This document shows, one piece after another, positions 1 through 7,906 of a stretch of 20,721 bases of DNA. Position numbers and translations under genes: made by a program. The notes below the pieces were generated by a model. That model was not told the DNA's origin. It ran no database searches and was given only the letters and a program-made list of their open reading frames with translations. The first letter of the stretch is position 1. Each line of letters starts with the position of its first letter. This DNA comes from Calditrichota bacterium (GTDB lineage Bacteria > CLD3), in NCBI GenBank assembly GCA_008501735.1, contig QQUF01000025.1:1-20721 (forward strand), written 5' to 3'.

Positions 1-988
1 TGATATCGAAGACTTAAGAGTAAAAGCAATCCAGTACAAAGATTCACTTTCAGCTTTAATGGTAACTTATCCTTCGACTCACGGAGTTTTTGAAGAAGGT
101 ATTAAGGAAATCTGCTCAATTGGTCACGAGAATGGTGGACAAGTTTATATGGATGGAGCGAATATGAACGCTCAAGTTGGTTTGACAAGTCCAGCAATTA
201 TTGGTGCTGATGTTTGTCATTTAAATTTACATAAAACTTTTGCAATTCCTCACGGAGGAGGAGGACCTGGAATGGGTCCAATTTGTGTTGCAAAGCATCT
301 TTCACCTTACTTACCAAGTCATACTTTACTACCAATGGGCGGGAATAAACCTATTTCTGCAATTTCTGCGGCACCTTGGGGAAGTCCAAGTATTTTGCTA
401 ATTTCTTATGGGTACATTAAAATGCTTGGCAGAGAAGGAGTAACTAACTCAACTAAGTATGCAATTTTGAATGCAAATTACATTAAGTCAAGACTTCAAA
501 ATCATTACAAATTGCTTTATGGCGGAACTAAGGGTAGAGTAGCTCACGAAATGATTTTTGATTTTAGAGAATTTAAAAAAATTGGAATCGAAGTTGAAGA
601 TATTGCAAAAAGATTAATGGATTATGGATTTCACGCTCCGACAATTTCATTTCCAGTTGCAGGAACAATTATGATTGAGCCAACAGAAAGTGAAGACAAA
701 GCCGAATTAGATAGATTCTGCGATACAATGATTTCAATTCGTGAGGAAATTCGTGAAGTCGAAGAAGGCAAAGCAGATTCTAAAAATAATGTTTTGGTAA
801 ACGCTCCTCATACTTCTTTGAAAGTAACTTCTGATGAATGGAACTTTGATTACTCACGCCAAAAAGCTGCTTTTCCGTTGCCTCATTTAAAAAACAATAA
901 ATTCTGGACTCCTGTTTCAAGAATTGATAATACTTTTGGTGACAGAAACATAATGTGTTCTTGTCCTCCAATTGAAGATTACTCATAA
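1..988 (+). CDS. gcvP: Glycine dehydrogenase (glycine cleavage P-protein), C-terminal part
   Basis: The gene runs in from the left edge; the first complete codon is at base 2 and the last about 328 residues are present. P-protein is the PLP enzyme that decarboxylates glycine and passes the aminomethyl group to the lipoyl H-protein. The fragment holds the PLP-lysine motif [17 protein letters not shown], with the lysine codon at 233-235, and the substrate-site stretch [10 protein letters not shown] before it. The C-terminus [16 protein letters not shown] matches the ending of the long single-chain GcvP rather than the split subunit-2 form, so the whole protein is probably about 950 residues (inference). 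The ATG at base 59 is internal and not the start. A terminator follows at 998-1029. Family assignment is secure; only the upstream extent is unknown. Confidence 0.96.
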   Translation, partial: DIEDLRVKAIQYKDSLSALMVTYPSTHGVFEEGIKEICSIGHENGGQVYMDGANMNAQVGLTSPAIIGADVCHLNLHKTFAIPHGGGGPGMGPICVAKHLSPYLPSHTLLPMGGNKPISAISAAPWGSPSILLISYGYIKMLGREGVTNSTKYAILNANYIKSRLQNHYKLLYGGTKGRVAHEMIFDFREFKKIGIEVEDIAKRLMDYGFHAPTISFPVAGTIMIEPTESEDKAELDRFCDTMISIREEIREVEEGKADSKNNVLVNAPHTSLKVTSDEWNFDYSRQKAAFPLPHLKNNKFWTPVSRIDNTFGDRNIMCSCPPIEDYS

Positions 989-997
989 ATTTCTATC

Positions 998-1029
998 AAG
1001 ACCTTTGTTCCTTTTACGAAGGTCTTTTT
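998..1029 (+). terminator. Rho-independent terminator after gcvP
   Basis: AAGACCTT (998-1005) pairs perfectly with AAGGTCTT (1019-1026); a G.T and a G-C pair extend the stem inward to 10 pairs with a 9-base loop. The right arm runs into a T tract. It lies 10 bases after the gcvP stop and only 12 bases before the next ATG, so the next gene needs either read-through or a promoter overlapping this structure. Confidence 0.85.
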
Positions 1030-1041
1030 CCTTTCAATTCA

Positions 1042-1935
1042 ATGAATGATTTTAAAACCAAAATTGCAACAAACAAAGATTTCAAACGAATCTCAGAGTT
1101 CATCTTTGAAATTAGCAAATTTCAAGAGAAACAGTGTATTCACAGTTCAATTGGTGAAACTGTAAAGTCTTTAGTAAATGAATTTGAAGAATTAGCTAAT
1201 AAAGACGAATTATTTTGTGTCTTTTCTGAAAACCCTATCGGTGAAGTTTGTGGTTTCTTAGCCTGTGAATTTGATAGAGAATCGAAAAGAGGTTGGCTAA
1301 AAGGTCCTTTGGCTGAAAATAATAACGAAGAAATTTATCAAGAATTGCTTGATATTTTGGTTATGGAATTGCCTATTAAAATTGACAAATTTTCTGCATT
1401 TCCAAATCTCAAAAATCAGGATTTAACAAGATTTTATTTAAGTAATGATTTTGAAAAAGATGACATTTCCTTCATTTATGAATTTCATAAATGCCAAATT
1501 GGTAAGAAAGGTGAAATTGACAAACTTTTTAGAGAAGATTTGCCTACTGAAAATGAAAGTGATTTTAAATTACTGCACGAAGAGGCTTTCCCGAATACTT
1601 ATTACACAGTAAAAGAAATTTTAGCTTTGGTTGATGAAAATCATAAAATTTTGACTTTGGTAAAAGATGAAATTCTTTTAGGGTATATTTATCTCTCAAA
1701 TGACGTGGAATCAAGAATTGTTGATTTTGAATTCATTACGATACGATCAAACATTCGTGGAAAAGGTTTTGGTAGGAAATTAATCTCATCTGCAATTAGT
1801 TATTCTTTTAACAAACTCAAAACTTCAAAAGTAACTTTGACAGTTACTAGCAAAAATAATAAAGCTAAAAAACTATACGAAGAAATTGGCTTTCAATTAC
1901 TTTATTCAGGCATTAGCCTTCATCGAAAAAATTAA
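1042..1935 (+). CDS. GNAT-family acetyltransferase with two GNAT-like halves
   Basis: A 297-residue protein. The C-terminal half (about 165-297) is a typical GNAT acetyl-CoA-binding domain: beta-strand VDFEFITIRSNI, then the pyrophosphate loop RGKGFG (239-244, R-x-x-G-x-G), then AKKLYEEIGF (275-284). The N-terminal half (about 1-150) looks like a second, degenerate GNAT fold (IGEVCGFLACEF near 66-77; FYLSNDFEK near 131-139) without a clear R-x-x-G-x-G loop, so only one active site is expected. The substrate cannot be told. The ATG at 1042 has no clear Shine-Dalgarno site and sits just after the gcvP terminator. The stop is separated from the relA-like ATG by 3 bases, so the two are probably co-transcribed. 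The fold call is firm; the function is unknown. Confidence 0.85.
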   Translation: MNDFKTKIATNKDFKRISEFIFEISKFQEKQCIHSSIGETVKSLVNEFEELANKDELFCVFSENPIGEVCGFLACEFDRESKRGWLKGPLAENNNEEIYQELLDILVMELPIKIDKFSAFPNLKNQDLTRFYLSNDFEKDDISFIYEFHKCQIGKKGEIDKLFREDLPTENESDFKLLHEEAFPNTYYTVKEILALVDENHKILTLVKDEILLGYIYLSNDVESRIVDFEFITIRSNIRGKGFGRKLISSAISYSFNKLKTSKVTLTVTSKNNKAKKLYEEIGFQLLYSGISLHRKN

Positions 1936-1938
1936 AAA

Positions 1939-4158
1939 ATGGCAAAAGAAATTTTAGATATAAATTTACTTAACTCAAAATTTGACGAACTTTTAAGACT
2001 TCTAAAAAATATTTCTGAAAATGATAAAAAGTTAATTTCAAAGGCATACAAATTAGCTTTAGAAAATTATTCATCAATTGAGGAAAGTCAGATTATTTCG
2101 AATTCAATTGAACTTTCTAAAATTGCTTATCAATTGTTTGGACTTGGAACATCTTCTATAATTAGCATTTTTCTTTTTAATGCAGTAAAAGATGAGAAAC
2201 TCAAACTATCAAAGATTCAGAAAAATTTCACTCAGTCGGCTGCAAAAATCACAGATGGTTTAGTGAAATTAGCAAATATTGACAGGCGGTTTTTGTCATC
2301 TCAAACCAAATCACACAGTTCTTCAATTCAGATTGAAAATTACATTAAATTACTTTTTTCATTAACTCAAGATGCTCGTTGTATTCTTTTAAGAATAGCT
2401 TTCAGGCTCTTTGTAATGCGAAATCTCAAAAAATTTTCTACAAAAGATAGAAAAGAAATTGCTTTAGAAACTTCGCTGACCCACGTTCCAATTGCCCACA
2501 GATTAGGACTTTATGAAGTTAAAAGTGAACTCGAAGAATTAGCAATGAAATTTGCTTACTCAGAAAGGTATAAGGAAATAAGCAAAAAGTTGAAAGCGAC
2601 CAAAAAAGATAGAGAAAACTATATTAAAAGTTTTGTTTCGCCTCTCAAAAAACGACTTTCTACTGCTGGGTTAAACTTTCAAATTAAATGGCGAACCAAA
2701 TCTATTCACTCAATTTGGAATAAAATGCTTAAGCAAAATGTGCCTTTTGAAAGTGTTTATGATATTTTTGCAGTGAGAATAATTTTGGATTGTGAAAAGG
2801 AAAGTGAAAAAAGTAGCTGCTGGCAAGTTTATTCAATGATAACAGAAGATTACCAACCAGATCCAAATCGGCTTAGAGATTGGATTTCTGCACCAAAAGA
2901 AAGTGGTTATGAATCTTTGCACACAACTGTTAGAGGTCCTGAGAATAAATGGATTGAAATTCAGATTCGCACCAAACGAATGGACGAAATTGCTGAAAAA
3001 GGAAATGCAGCACATTGGCGTTACAAAGAGTCTTCTAAAACAAGTGAAAATATCGACGAATGGCTTGTAAATATTCGTGAAGTTTTAGAAACAAAATCAC
3101 AGAATATTTATCAGGAATTCGAACAAAGAGAAGTAAAATTTGACTCAGATGAGATATTTATTTTCACACCTACTAATGACATTATGAGGTTAAGAGCTGG
3201 TTCAACGGTTTTAGATTTTGCCTATTCTATTCATACAGGAATTGGTTCGACTTGCACAGGAGCAAAAATTGATAACAAAAATTACCCTTTAAATTATGTT
3301 CTTTCAACAGGACAAAAAGTCGAAATAAAAACTTCAAAGAACCAAAAACCAAGAGTAGAGTGGTTAAATTTTGTCATTTCTTCTAAAGCTAAAACACGTA
3401 TTAAAAGCACTCTGAATGCGGAAAAATTTAAAAATTCTGAACTTGGAAAAGAAAAACTCCGAAGAAAATTTAAACAACTCAAAATACCTTTTGAAACGGA
3501 CCAAATTGATAAATTATTAACACATTACGGTTGCAAGTTACAAAATGAACTTTTTCACGGTTTTGGAACTGATAAATTTGACATAAGTAATGTAAAAACA
3601 ATCTTTGAAGAGATTTCTTCACCTAATAAAGTTGAAGAAAAAATCCACTTAGAAGCATCAACTGAAAACAAAGTTATTGCACCTAAAAATGAAGAACTTT
3701 TAATTTTAGACAAGGGATTAAGTGGTATTGATAGCAGATTAGCTAAATGCTGTAACCCAATTTGGGGAGACCCAGTTTTTGGATTTGTCACAGTAAGCAA
3801 AGGTGTAAAAATCCATAAAAGAAATTGCCCGAATTCTAAAGATCTATTTCAAAACCATTCTCATAGAATCATTAAAGCAAAATGGAATGAAACAAGTGAC
3901 GAAGCAGGTTCAACTAATTTTGTTGCTAATATTCGAGTTGTTGGGAAAGATTCATTTGGAATTGTTGCGAGTATTTCCGACTTAATATCTAACAAATTAG
4001 GGCTTTATATGCATTCTGTTGAAGTTAAATCCAAACCAGATGGGACATTTATCGGAGATATTGGAGTTCAGGTAACAGGAAAACAACAATTAGAAATGGT
4101 AATTAGAAAATTAAATACCATAAAAGGTATTCAATATGTTCATAGGGTTTCAGCTTAA
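1939..4158 (+). CDS. relA: RelA/SpoT-family (p)ppGpp synthetase with degenerate hydrolase domain
   Basis: A full-length 739-residue long RSH protein that makes the stringent-response alarmone (p)ppGpp. Domains in order: HD hydrolase-like (about 40-190), synthetase (about 235-365), TGS (402-465), helical and Cys domain (CC at 604-605, C630), ACT (660-739). The synthetase motifs look intact: WRTKSIHSIW (251-260), YDIFAVRI with D275, PKESGYESLHTTV (319-331), and EIQIRT with E340. The RXKD/EXDD position reads RLRD (311-314), closer to the bifunctional type. The HD domain is broken: the expected HD...ED signature is FNAVKD (80-85), and the segment usually reading LADRLHNMRTL is IAFRLFVMRNL (153-163). 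I infer a synthetase-only enzyme, so a separate hydrolase must exist elsewhere in the genome. It follows the acetyltransferase by 3 bases. Confidence 0.93.
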   Translation: MAKEILDINLLNSKFDELLRLLKNISENDKKLISKAYKLALENYSSIEESQIISNSIELSKIAYQLFGLGTSSIISIFLFNAVKDEKLKLSKIQKNFTQSAAKITDGLVKLANIDRRFLSSQTKSHSSSIQIENYIKLLFSLTQDARCILLRIAFRLFVMRNLKKFSTKDRKEIALETSLTHVPIAHRLGLYEVKSELEELAMKFAYSERYKEISKKLKATKKDRENYIKSFVSPLKKRLSTAGLNFQIKWRTKSIHSIWNKMLKQNVPFESVYDIFAVRIILDCEKESEKSSCWQVYSMITEDYQPDPNRLRDWISAPKESGYESLHTTVRGPENKWIEIQIRTKRMDEIAEKGNAAHWRYKESSKTSENIDEWLVNIREVLETKSQNIYQEFEQREVKFDSDEIFIFTPTNDIMRLRAGSTVLDFAYSIHTGIGSTCTGAKIDNKNYPLNYVLSTGQKVEIKTSKNQKPRVEWLNFVISSKAKTRIKSTLNAEKFKNSELGKEKLRRKFKQLKIPFETDQIDKLLTHYGCKLQNELFHGFGTDKFDISNVKTIFEEISSPNKVEEKIHLEASTENKVIAPKNEELLILDKGLSGIDSRLAKCCNPIWGDPVFGFVTVSKGVKIHKRNCPNSKDLFQNHSHRIIKAKWNETSDEAGSTNFVANIRVVGKDSFGIVASISDLISNKLGLYMHSVEVKSKPDGTFIGDIGVQVTGKQQLEMVIRKLNTIKGIQYVHRVSA

Positions 4159-4167
4159 TAGTATGTT

Positions 4168-4183
4168 CATAATGTGTATTATG
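4168..4183. other. Short inverted repeat after relA
   Basis: CATAAT (4168-4173) and ATTATG (4178-4183) form a perfect 6-base inverted repeat around GTGT. It lies 9 bases after the relA stop. There is no T tract, so it is not a normal intrinsic terminator; it could be an operator or a chance match in AT-rich DNA. No other structure was found in the 186-base gap before the next gene. Confidence 0.25.
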
Positions 4184-4274
4184 TAAACTTGTAATTCTTA
4201 TATTAGTTAAGTATTTTACCCTTTTTACGTAATCCTATTTCTTTTTTATACACTCTTTTTTATCTTTATTAAAT

Positions 4275-4302
4275 TTTGTACTGAATCTTACCAGTATATT
4301 TT
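4275..4302 (+). promoter_or_regulatory. Possible Bacteroidota-type promoter for the 606-residue gene
   Basis: TTTG (4275-4278) is followed after 16 bases by TATATTTT (4295-4302), which fits TAnnTTTG at 7 of 8 positions. The spacer is shorter than the usual 17-23 bases. It lies about 43 bases before the ATG. Weak evidence based on consensus only. Confidence 0.25.
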
Positions 4303-4344
4303 GTTCTTAAGCGTTAATTTTTCACCAAAAAAGAAAAGAATTTT

Positions 4345-6165
4345 ATGCAAAACTACTTTCACAAATTCATCATTCCTGTAATGGGAACAGGTCATTCGAT
4401 TGATTCTCCGATTCGCGTGGCTCCTTATGGAATTTCTTCTGTAATTTCAATGCTAGATGATGTTTTAATGGAGGATATTCGAGAGTATTACTGCAAAAAA
4501 TATAATTTGGAATTTGCAAAAATTGCCAAAAAAGAATTTGACGGAAGGGCTAAAAGAGTTACTGCTTATTTAGAAACCGTCAAAGAAATAGTTAATCTCA
4601 AAGTTGAAGAGATTAAAAATCTCCCTTTCTTTGAAGAAAATGAAAAAACGAAATATTTTGAAATGCTTCCTGATGACGGTATTTTAAAACAAACTTATCA
4701 AAAGTTACAGAACCTTACTTCTAAAGAAGAACGTGAAAAACTAGCAAAAGAACTTACTGAATTAATTACTCCAGGTTCAATTGACGTAAACATTATGGTT
4801 AAAGTTGACCCAACTAAATACAACAAAGACAACTCTCCAATGAGTTTTGAGTTTAGCGATGCAAAATCTGCTCTACGTGGTTATGCTAATAGCTCTTTGG
4901 AATCAAGTGTTGTTTTCTCAGCAGGAATTAACCAAAGTCTTTTCGCCTATATGACAAAATTCAAAGACTTTTACAGAAATGAAAAAGGTGAAATCAAAAA
5001 GAAAATTATCATAAAAGTTAGTGACTTCCGCTCTGCTCTCATTCAAGGAAAATATATGGCGAAAAAAGGTTTGGAAGTTTCTGAGTTTAGAATCGAATCT
5101 GGTTTGAACTGTGGTGGTCACGCATTTTCTGCAAAAGGAAGTATCTTACCAGTTGTTTTAAAAGAATTCGCTGAAAATAGAAATAATTTTAAAGAACAAT
5201 TTCGCCCATTTATCAAAAATTTCTACGAAAAAATGGGTTGGGAATTTGTTGAAAAAGAAAATGAAACTGAACCGTTAATTACTGTTCAAGGTGGAATCGG
5301 AAATCACGGTGAAGTTGAAAGGCTTTTTGAAGAATTCAAAATTGACCAAACAGGTTGGGCAAGTCCTTTTCTCTTAGTTCCAGAAGCAACTTGTATTGAC
5401 GACCCAACAATGCAACTTTTGATTAATGCAACAGAAGAAGACCTTTATTTAAGCGATGTTTCACCTCTTGGAATTCCTTTTAATAACATTCGCAACACAG
5501 GTTCTGAACTTTGGACAAAAGAAAGAATCGCAAAAGGAACTCCTGGTTCTCCTTGTCCTAAAAAATACGCAGTAACAACTAAAGAATACACTGAAACTGA
5601 AATCTGTATTGCTTCCCGACAATATCAAAAACTAAAGCTTGATGAAATTGAAGCATCTGAGGAGTTTAGTTTTGAGGAAAAACAATTCTACTCAGAAGCT
5701 GCAATGGAAAGAACTTGTATTTGTGCTCATTTAGGAAATGGTGCTTTAATTGCTCTTGGAATTGAAGATGACCCAAAGAAAACTCCACAATCAATTTGCC
5801 CTGGACCAAACATAGCTTGGTTTGATAGGAAATACTCGCTTAAAGAGATGGTTGACCATATTTATGGAAGAATCGCTTCTCTTGTTCCCGAAGAAAGACC
5901 TCATATGTTTGCAAAAGAATTGACTTTAAATGTAAACTTTTTTGAAAAGAAAATAAGAAACCACAGATTTTTTCCATTTTCTGAAAAAGAATTTAAAGAA
6001 TATAAAAAGAACATTCAAAGTGGTTTTGACTACTGCACTGAGCTTTCCCAAAAAACTCCGTTCAAATTGGAAAATATTGAATCAGTAAAACAAATGTTAG
6101 AAGAATTGAAATTTAAATTCGATTACGTTTGCATAAAATACGAAAATCAACTTGAAATAGCGTAA
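4345..6165 (+). CDS. Conserved uncharacterised protein, possible FMN-type TIM-barrel, cysteine motifs
   Basis: A 606-residue soluble protein with no signal peptide or membrane helix. I recognise it as resembling conserved proteins of Bacteroidota with no known function. Features: an N-terminal block MGTGHSIDSPIRVAPYGISS (13-32); a charged helical insert (about 50-140); RIESGLNCGGHAF (249-261); LITVQGGIGNHGEVERLFEE (311-330) running into WASPFLLVPEA (338-348). The last two resemble the phosphate-binding strands of nitronate monooxygenase/IMPDH-like flavin barrels, but this is a motif impression only. A C-terminal set of cysteines follows: GSPCPKK (C404), EICIAS (C421), TCICAHLG (C458, C460) and SICPGPN (C485), which could bind metal or an Fe-S cluster. 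The ABC ATPase gene starts 7 bases after the stop, suggesting one transcript. Function is not known. Confidence 0.8.
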   Translation: MQNYFHKFIIPVMGTGHSIDSPIRVAPYGISSVISMLDDVLMEDIREYYCKKYNLEFAKIAKKEFDGRAKRVTAYLETVKEIVNLKVEEIKNLPFFEENEKTKYFEMLPDDGILKQTYQKLQNLTSKEEREKLAKELTELITPGSIDVNIMVKVDPTKYNKDNSPMSFEFSDAKSALRGYANSSLESSVVFSAGINQSLFAYMTKFKDFYRNEKGEIKKKIIIKVSDFRSALIQGKYMAKKGLEVSEFRIESGLNCGGHAFSAKGSILPVVLKEFAENRNNFKEQFRPFIKNFYEKMGWEFVEKENETEPLITVQGGIGNHGEVERLFEEFKIDQTGWASPFLLVPEATCIDDPTMQLLINATEEDLYLSDVSPLGIPFNNIRNTGSELWTKERIAKGTPGSPCPKKYAVTTKEYTETEICIASRQYQKLKLDEIEASEEFSFEEKQFYSEAAMERTCICAHLGNGALIALGIEDDPKKTPQSICPGPNIAWFDRKYSLKEMVDHIYGRIASLVPEERPHMFAKELTLNVNFFEKKIRNHRFFPFSEKEFKEYKKNIQSGFDYCTELSQKTPFKLENIESVKQMLEELKFKFDYVCIKYENQLEIA

Positions 6166-6172
6166 GTGGTAA

Positions 6173-7276
6173 ATGATAGCTGTAGAATTTAAGCAACTCA
6201 CCAAATCATTCGGCGATGTTCATATTCTCAAAGGAATTGACTTAGAAATTCAAGAAGGAGAATTTCTTGTTCTTGTTGGACCTTCAGGTTGTGGAAAATC
6301 AACTTCGTTAAGAATACTTGCAGGTTTAGAAACAACGACTTCTGGTGATGTGAATATTCACGGAACAAGGGTAAATGAACTTGACCCTTCCAAAAGAGAT
6401 ATTGGAATGGTTTTTCAAAGTTATGCTCTCTACCCTCACCTTGATGTTTATGAAAATATGGCTTTTGGACTTAGAATTCGCAAAACTTCTGATTCTGAAA
6501 TTGAAGAACGTGTTACAAAAGCTGCCGAAATTTTAAAAATTACAGACCTACTTCGCAGAAAACCAAAAGAACTTTCAGGTGGTCAACGACAAAGAGTCGC
6601 TCTCGGAAGAGCAATTGTCCGCCAACCTAGAGTTTTCCTTTTTGATGAACCACTTTCAAATCTTGATGCTAAACTTCGTGGAGAGATGAGAGTTGAGATC
6701 AAGAGACTTCATCAACTACTTGGAAACACAATGATTTACGTTACTCACGACCAAGTGGAAGCTATGACAATGGGTGACAGAATCGCAATTATGAATGGTG
6801 GAATTATTGAACAACTTGCTTCACCAAGAGAAATGTATGCAAAACCTGTGAATACATTTGTCGCAGGATTCATCGGAACTCCTCAAATGAATTTCCTTGA
6901 AGGTGAAATTTTCAAAAATTCAAATGAAGCCTACTTTAAGTCCGGAAGTTTTAGATTGGACTTAAAGCCTTACAAAAACAATTCAGCTTTTGAAGACAAA
7001 CAAAAAGTCATTCTCGGAATACGACCTGAAGATATTTTCGACTCAAATCACGCTCCAAATGAGATTTCCAAAGAAAACCCATTAGACGCAAACGTTGAAC
7101 TTGTAGAACCTCTTGGTTCAGATATTTTAGCTCATTTAGTTTGTTCTAGTGTAAATTTAACGGGAAGATTTAAAGGAGATTCTCAAGCAAATGCAGGTGA
7201 TAAAATTAAAATAATTTTTAATTACGACAATTTACACTTCTTCGACAAAAGCACAAAATTAAGAATTACAAATTAA
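6173..7276 (+). CDS. ugpC: ABC transporter ATP-binding protein, MalK/UgpC/MsmX type
   Basis: A 367-residue ATPase of the carbohydrate-uptake CUT1 class. It energises import of sugars or glycerol-3-phosphate through a permease pair in the inner membrane. Walker A GPSGCGKST (36-44), Q-loop FQSYALYP (Q82), signature LSGGQRQ (134-140), Walker B FLFDEP (155-160), D-loop SNLDA (162-166) and H192 are all present, so it should be active. The C-terminal 130 residues form the MalK-like TOBE/OB regulatory region (GTPQMNFLEGE and GIRPEDI visible). No permease or binding protein is in the window, so it may serve several importers, as MsmX does in Bacillus (inference); the symbol indicates family, not substrate. 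Its last codons lie in a degenerate heptamer repeat (C-terminus KLRITN), and a palindromic terminator follows. Confidence 0.9.
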   Translation: MIAVEFKQLTKSFGDVHILKGIDLEIQEGEFLVLVGPSGCGKSTSLRILAGLETTTSGDVNIHGTRVNELDPSKRDIGMVFQSYALYPHLDVYENMAFGLRIRKTSDSEIEERVTKAAEILKITDLLRRKPKELSGGQRQRVALGRAIVRQPRVFLFDEPLSNLDAKLRGEMRVEIKRLHQLLGNTMIYVTHDQVEAMTMGDRIAIMNGGIIEQLASPREMYAKPVNTFVAGFIGTPQMNFLEGEIFKNSNEAYFKSGSFRLDLKPYKNNSAFEDKQKVILGIRPEDIFDSNHAPNEISKENPLDANVELVEPLGSDILAHLVCSSVNLTGRFKGDSQANAGDKIKIIFNYDNLHFFDKSTKLRITN

Positions 7277-7277
7277 G
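7257..7277 (+). repeat. Degenerate AATTAAG heptamer repeat at ugpC 3' end
   Basis: Three heptamers in a row, AATTAAG, AATTACA and AATTAAG, form the final codons and stop of the ATPase gene. The unit is the reverse complement (rotated) of the AATTCTT repeats at 9587-9614 and 15540-15560. Two mismatches make this the most decayed of the three. Confidence 0.5.
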
Positions 7278-7290
7278 ATACAAATTTACG

Positions 7291-7316
7291 TAGAGACGCA
7301 AAGCTTTGCGTCTTTT
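7291..7316 (+). terminator. Palindromic repeat copy 1, terminator of the ATPase gene
   Basis: AGACGCAAAGCTTTGCGTCT (7294-7313) is a perfect 20-base palindrome. As RNA it gives an 8-pair stem with an AGCT loop followed by TTT (7314-7316), 14 bases after the ATPase stop. Its left end, GTAGAGACGCA (7290-7300), is the exact reverse complement of 7347-7357. Confidence 0.8.
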
Positions 7317-7333
7317 CTCAAATTTTAAAAATT

Positions 7334-7357
7334 AGATGCACCGCCGTGCGTCTCTAC
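7334..7357 (-). repeat. Palindromic repeat copy 2, probable terminator of the minus-strand gene
   Basis: Read on the minus strand this is GTAGAGACGCAC, then GGCG, then GTGCATCT, folding into an 8-pair stem with one T.G pair and followed by AATTTTT. It closely matches 15451-15475 (one core difference, C to A). The TAG inside TAGAGACGC is the stop codon of the minus-strand gene at 7354-7890. With copy 1 it gives a perfect 11-base inverted repeat bounding 7290-7357. Confidence 0.75.
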
Positions 7358-7890
7358 TCTTCTGCAAACATCTTTTGCTCAATTTTTATTTGTTCAATCA
7401 ATGTTGCTAGTTCCCTGTATGACTGAAACTTGTTTTCAAACTTTTTCAAGAACTTACCATTTTCATCGTAAACTTCTGTAAATCCATTTAAAGTAATGCA
7501 CTTATAAGTTCCAACGAAAGTTGCGACTGGTTTTGCAGGAATTACTTTCTCTTTCTCCTTTTTTCTACGCCTTGTATGGAATCTTTGTGTTCTCTTACGA
7601 ACTCTTCTCGGTTCTAAGTAAACTTCGGGTTTTCTATTTTTATCATATTTCTTTTCTTCCTTTTTCTTCTCAACGAAAGGGAGATTTAAAACCAAATCTT
7701 GAAGTTTTGACTCAATTACATTTTCAACTGTCTTCGGATTTTTTTCGATTAAATCCTTTGTGTAGTTGGTAAAACTGCTGAAAGCAAAAAATATTAGCGT
7801 ACACAGACCAAAAATTAATGAAACCCTAAGTAATAATTTATTAATTCTTTGGTTTGGGTTTGGAGGTTTTGAATTTAAACTTTTGTTCAA
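7354..7890 (-). CDS. Hypothetical single-pass membrane protein, lysine/arginine-rich
   Basis: A 178-residue protein I do not recognise. Residues 18-41 form one hydrophobic helix near the N-terminus, probably a membrane anchor. A strongly basic, low-complexity stretch (about 74-116) follows, then a small folded-looking C-terminal part (FVGTYKCITLNGFTEVYDEN, 125-144). The start is a TTG at 7890; there is no in-frame ATG near it. An ATG 14 bases upstream (ATGAAAGCAAAATTTTGA) is one base out of frame and would join it if the T run held one more T, so a sequencing error or frameshift is possible. The start lies 17 bases beyond the proS terminator, leaving no room for a separate promoter. The stop lies inside a repeat copy. 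Confidence 0.6.
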   Translation of the reverse strand: MNKSLNSKPPNPNQRINKLLLRVSLIFGLCTLIFFAFSSFTNYTKDLIEKNPKTVENVIESKLQDLVLNLPFVEKKKEEKKYDKNRKPEVYLEPRRVRKRTQRFHTRRRKKEKEKVIPAKPVATFVGTYKCITLNGFTEVYDENGKFLKKFENKFQSYRELATLIEQIKIEQKMFAEE

Positions 7891-7906
7891 AATTTTGCTT
7901 TCATAT

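Noticed and set aside
4159-4344. A riboswitch or small RNA in the gap after relA
   Set aside because: Only a 6-base inverted repeat and T-rich low-complexity sequence were found; no conserved RNA structure was recognised.
7290-7357. A miniature transposable element with 11-base terminal inverted repeats
   Set aside because: No target-site duplication is visible at the ends, and each end is itself a hairpin matching a single-element repeat, so two inverted copies explain it better.
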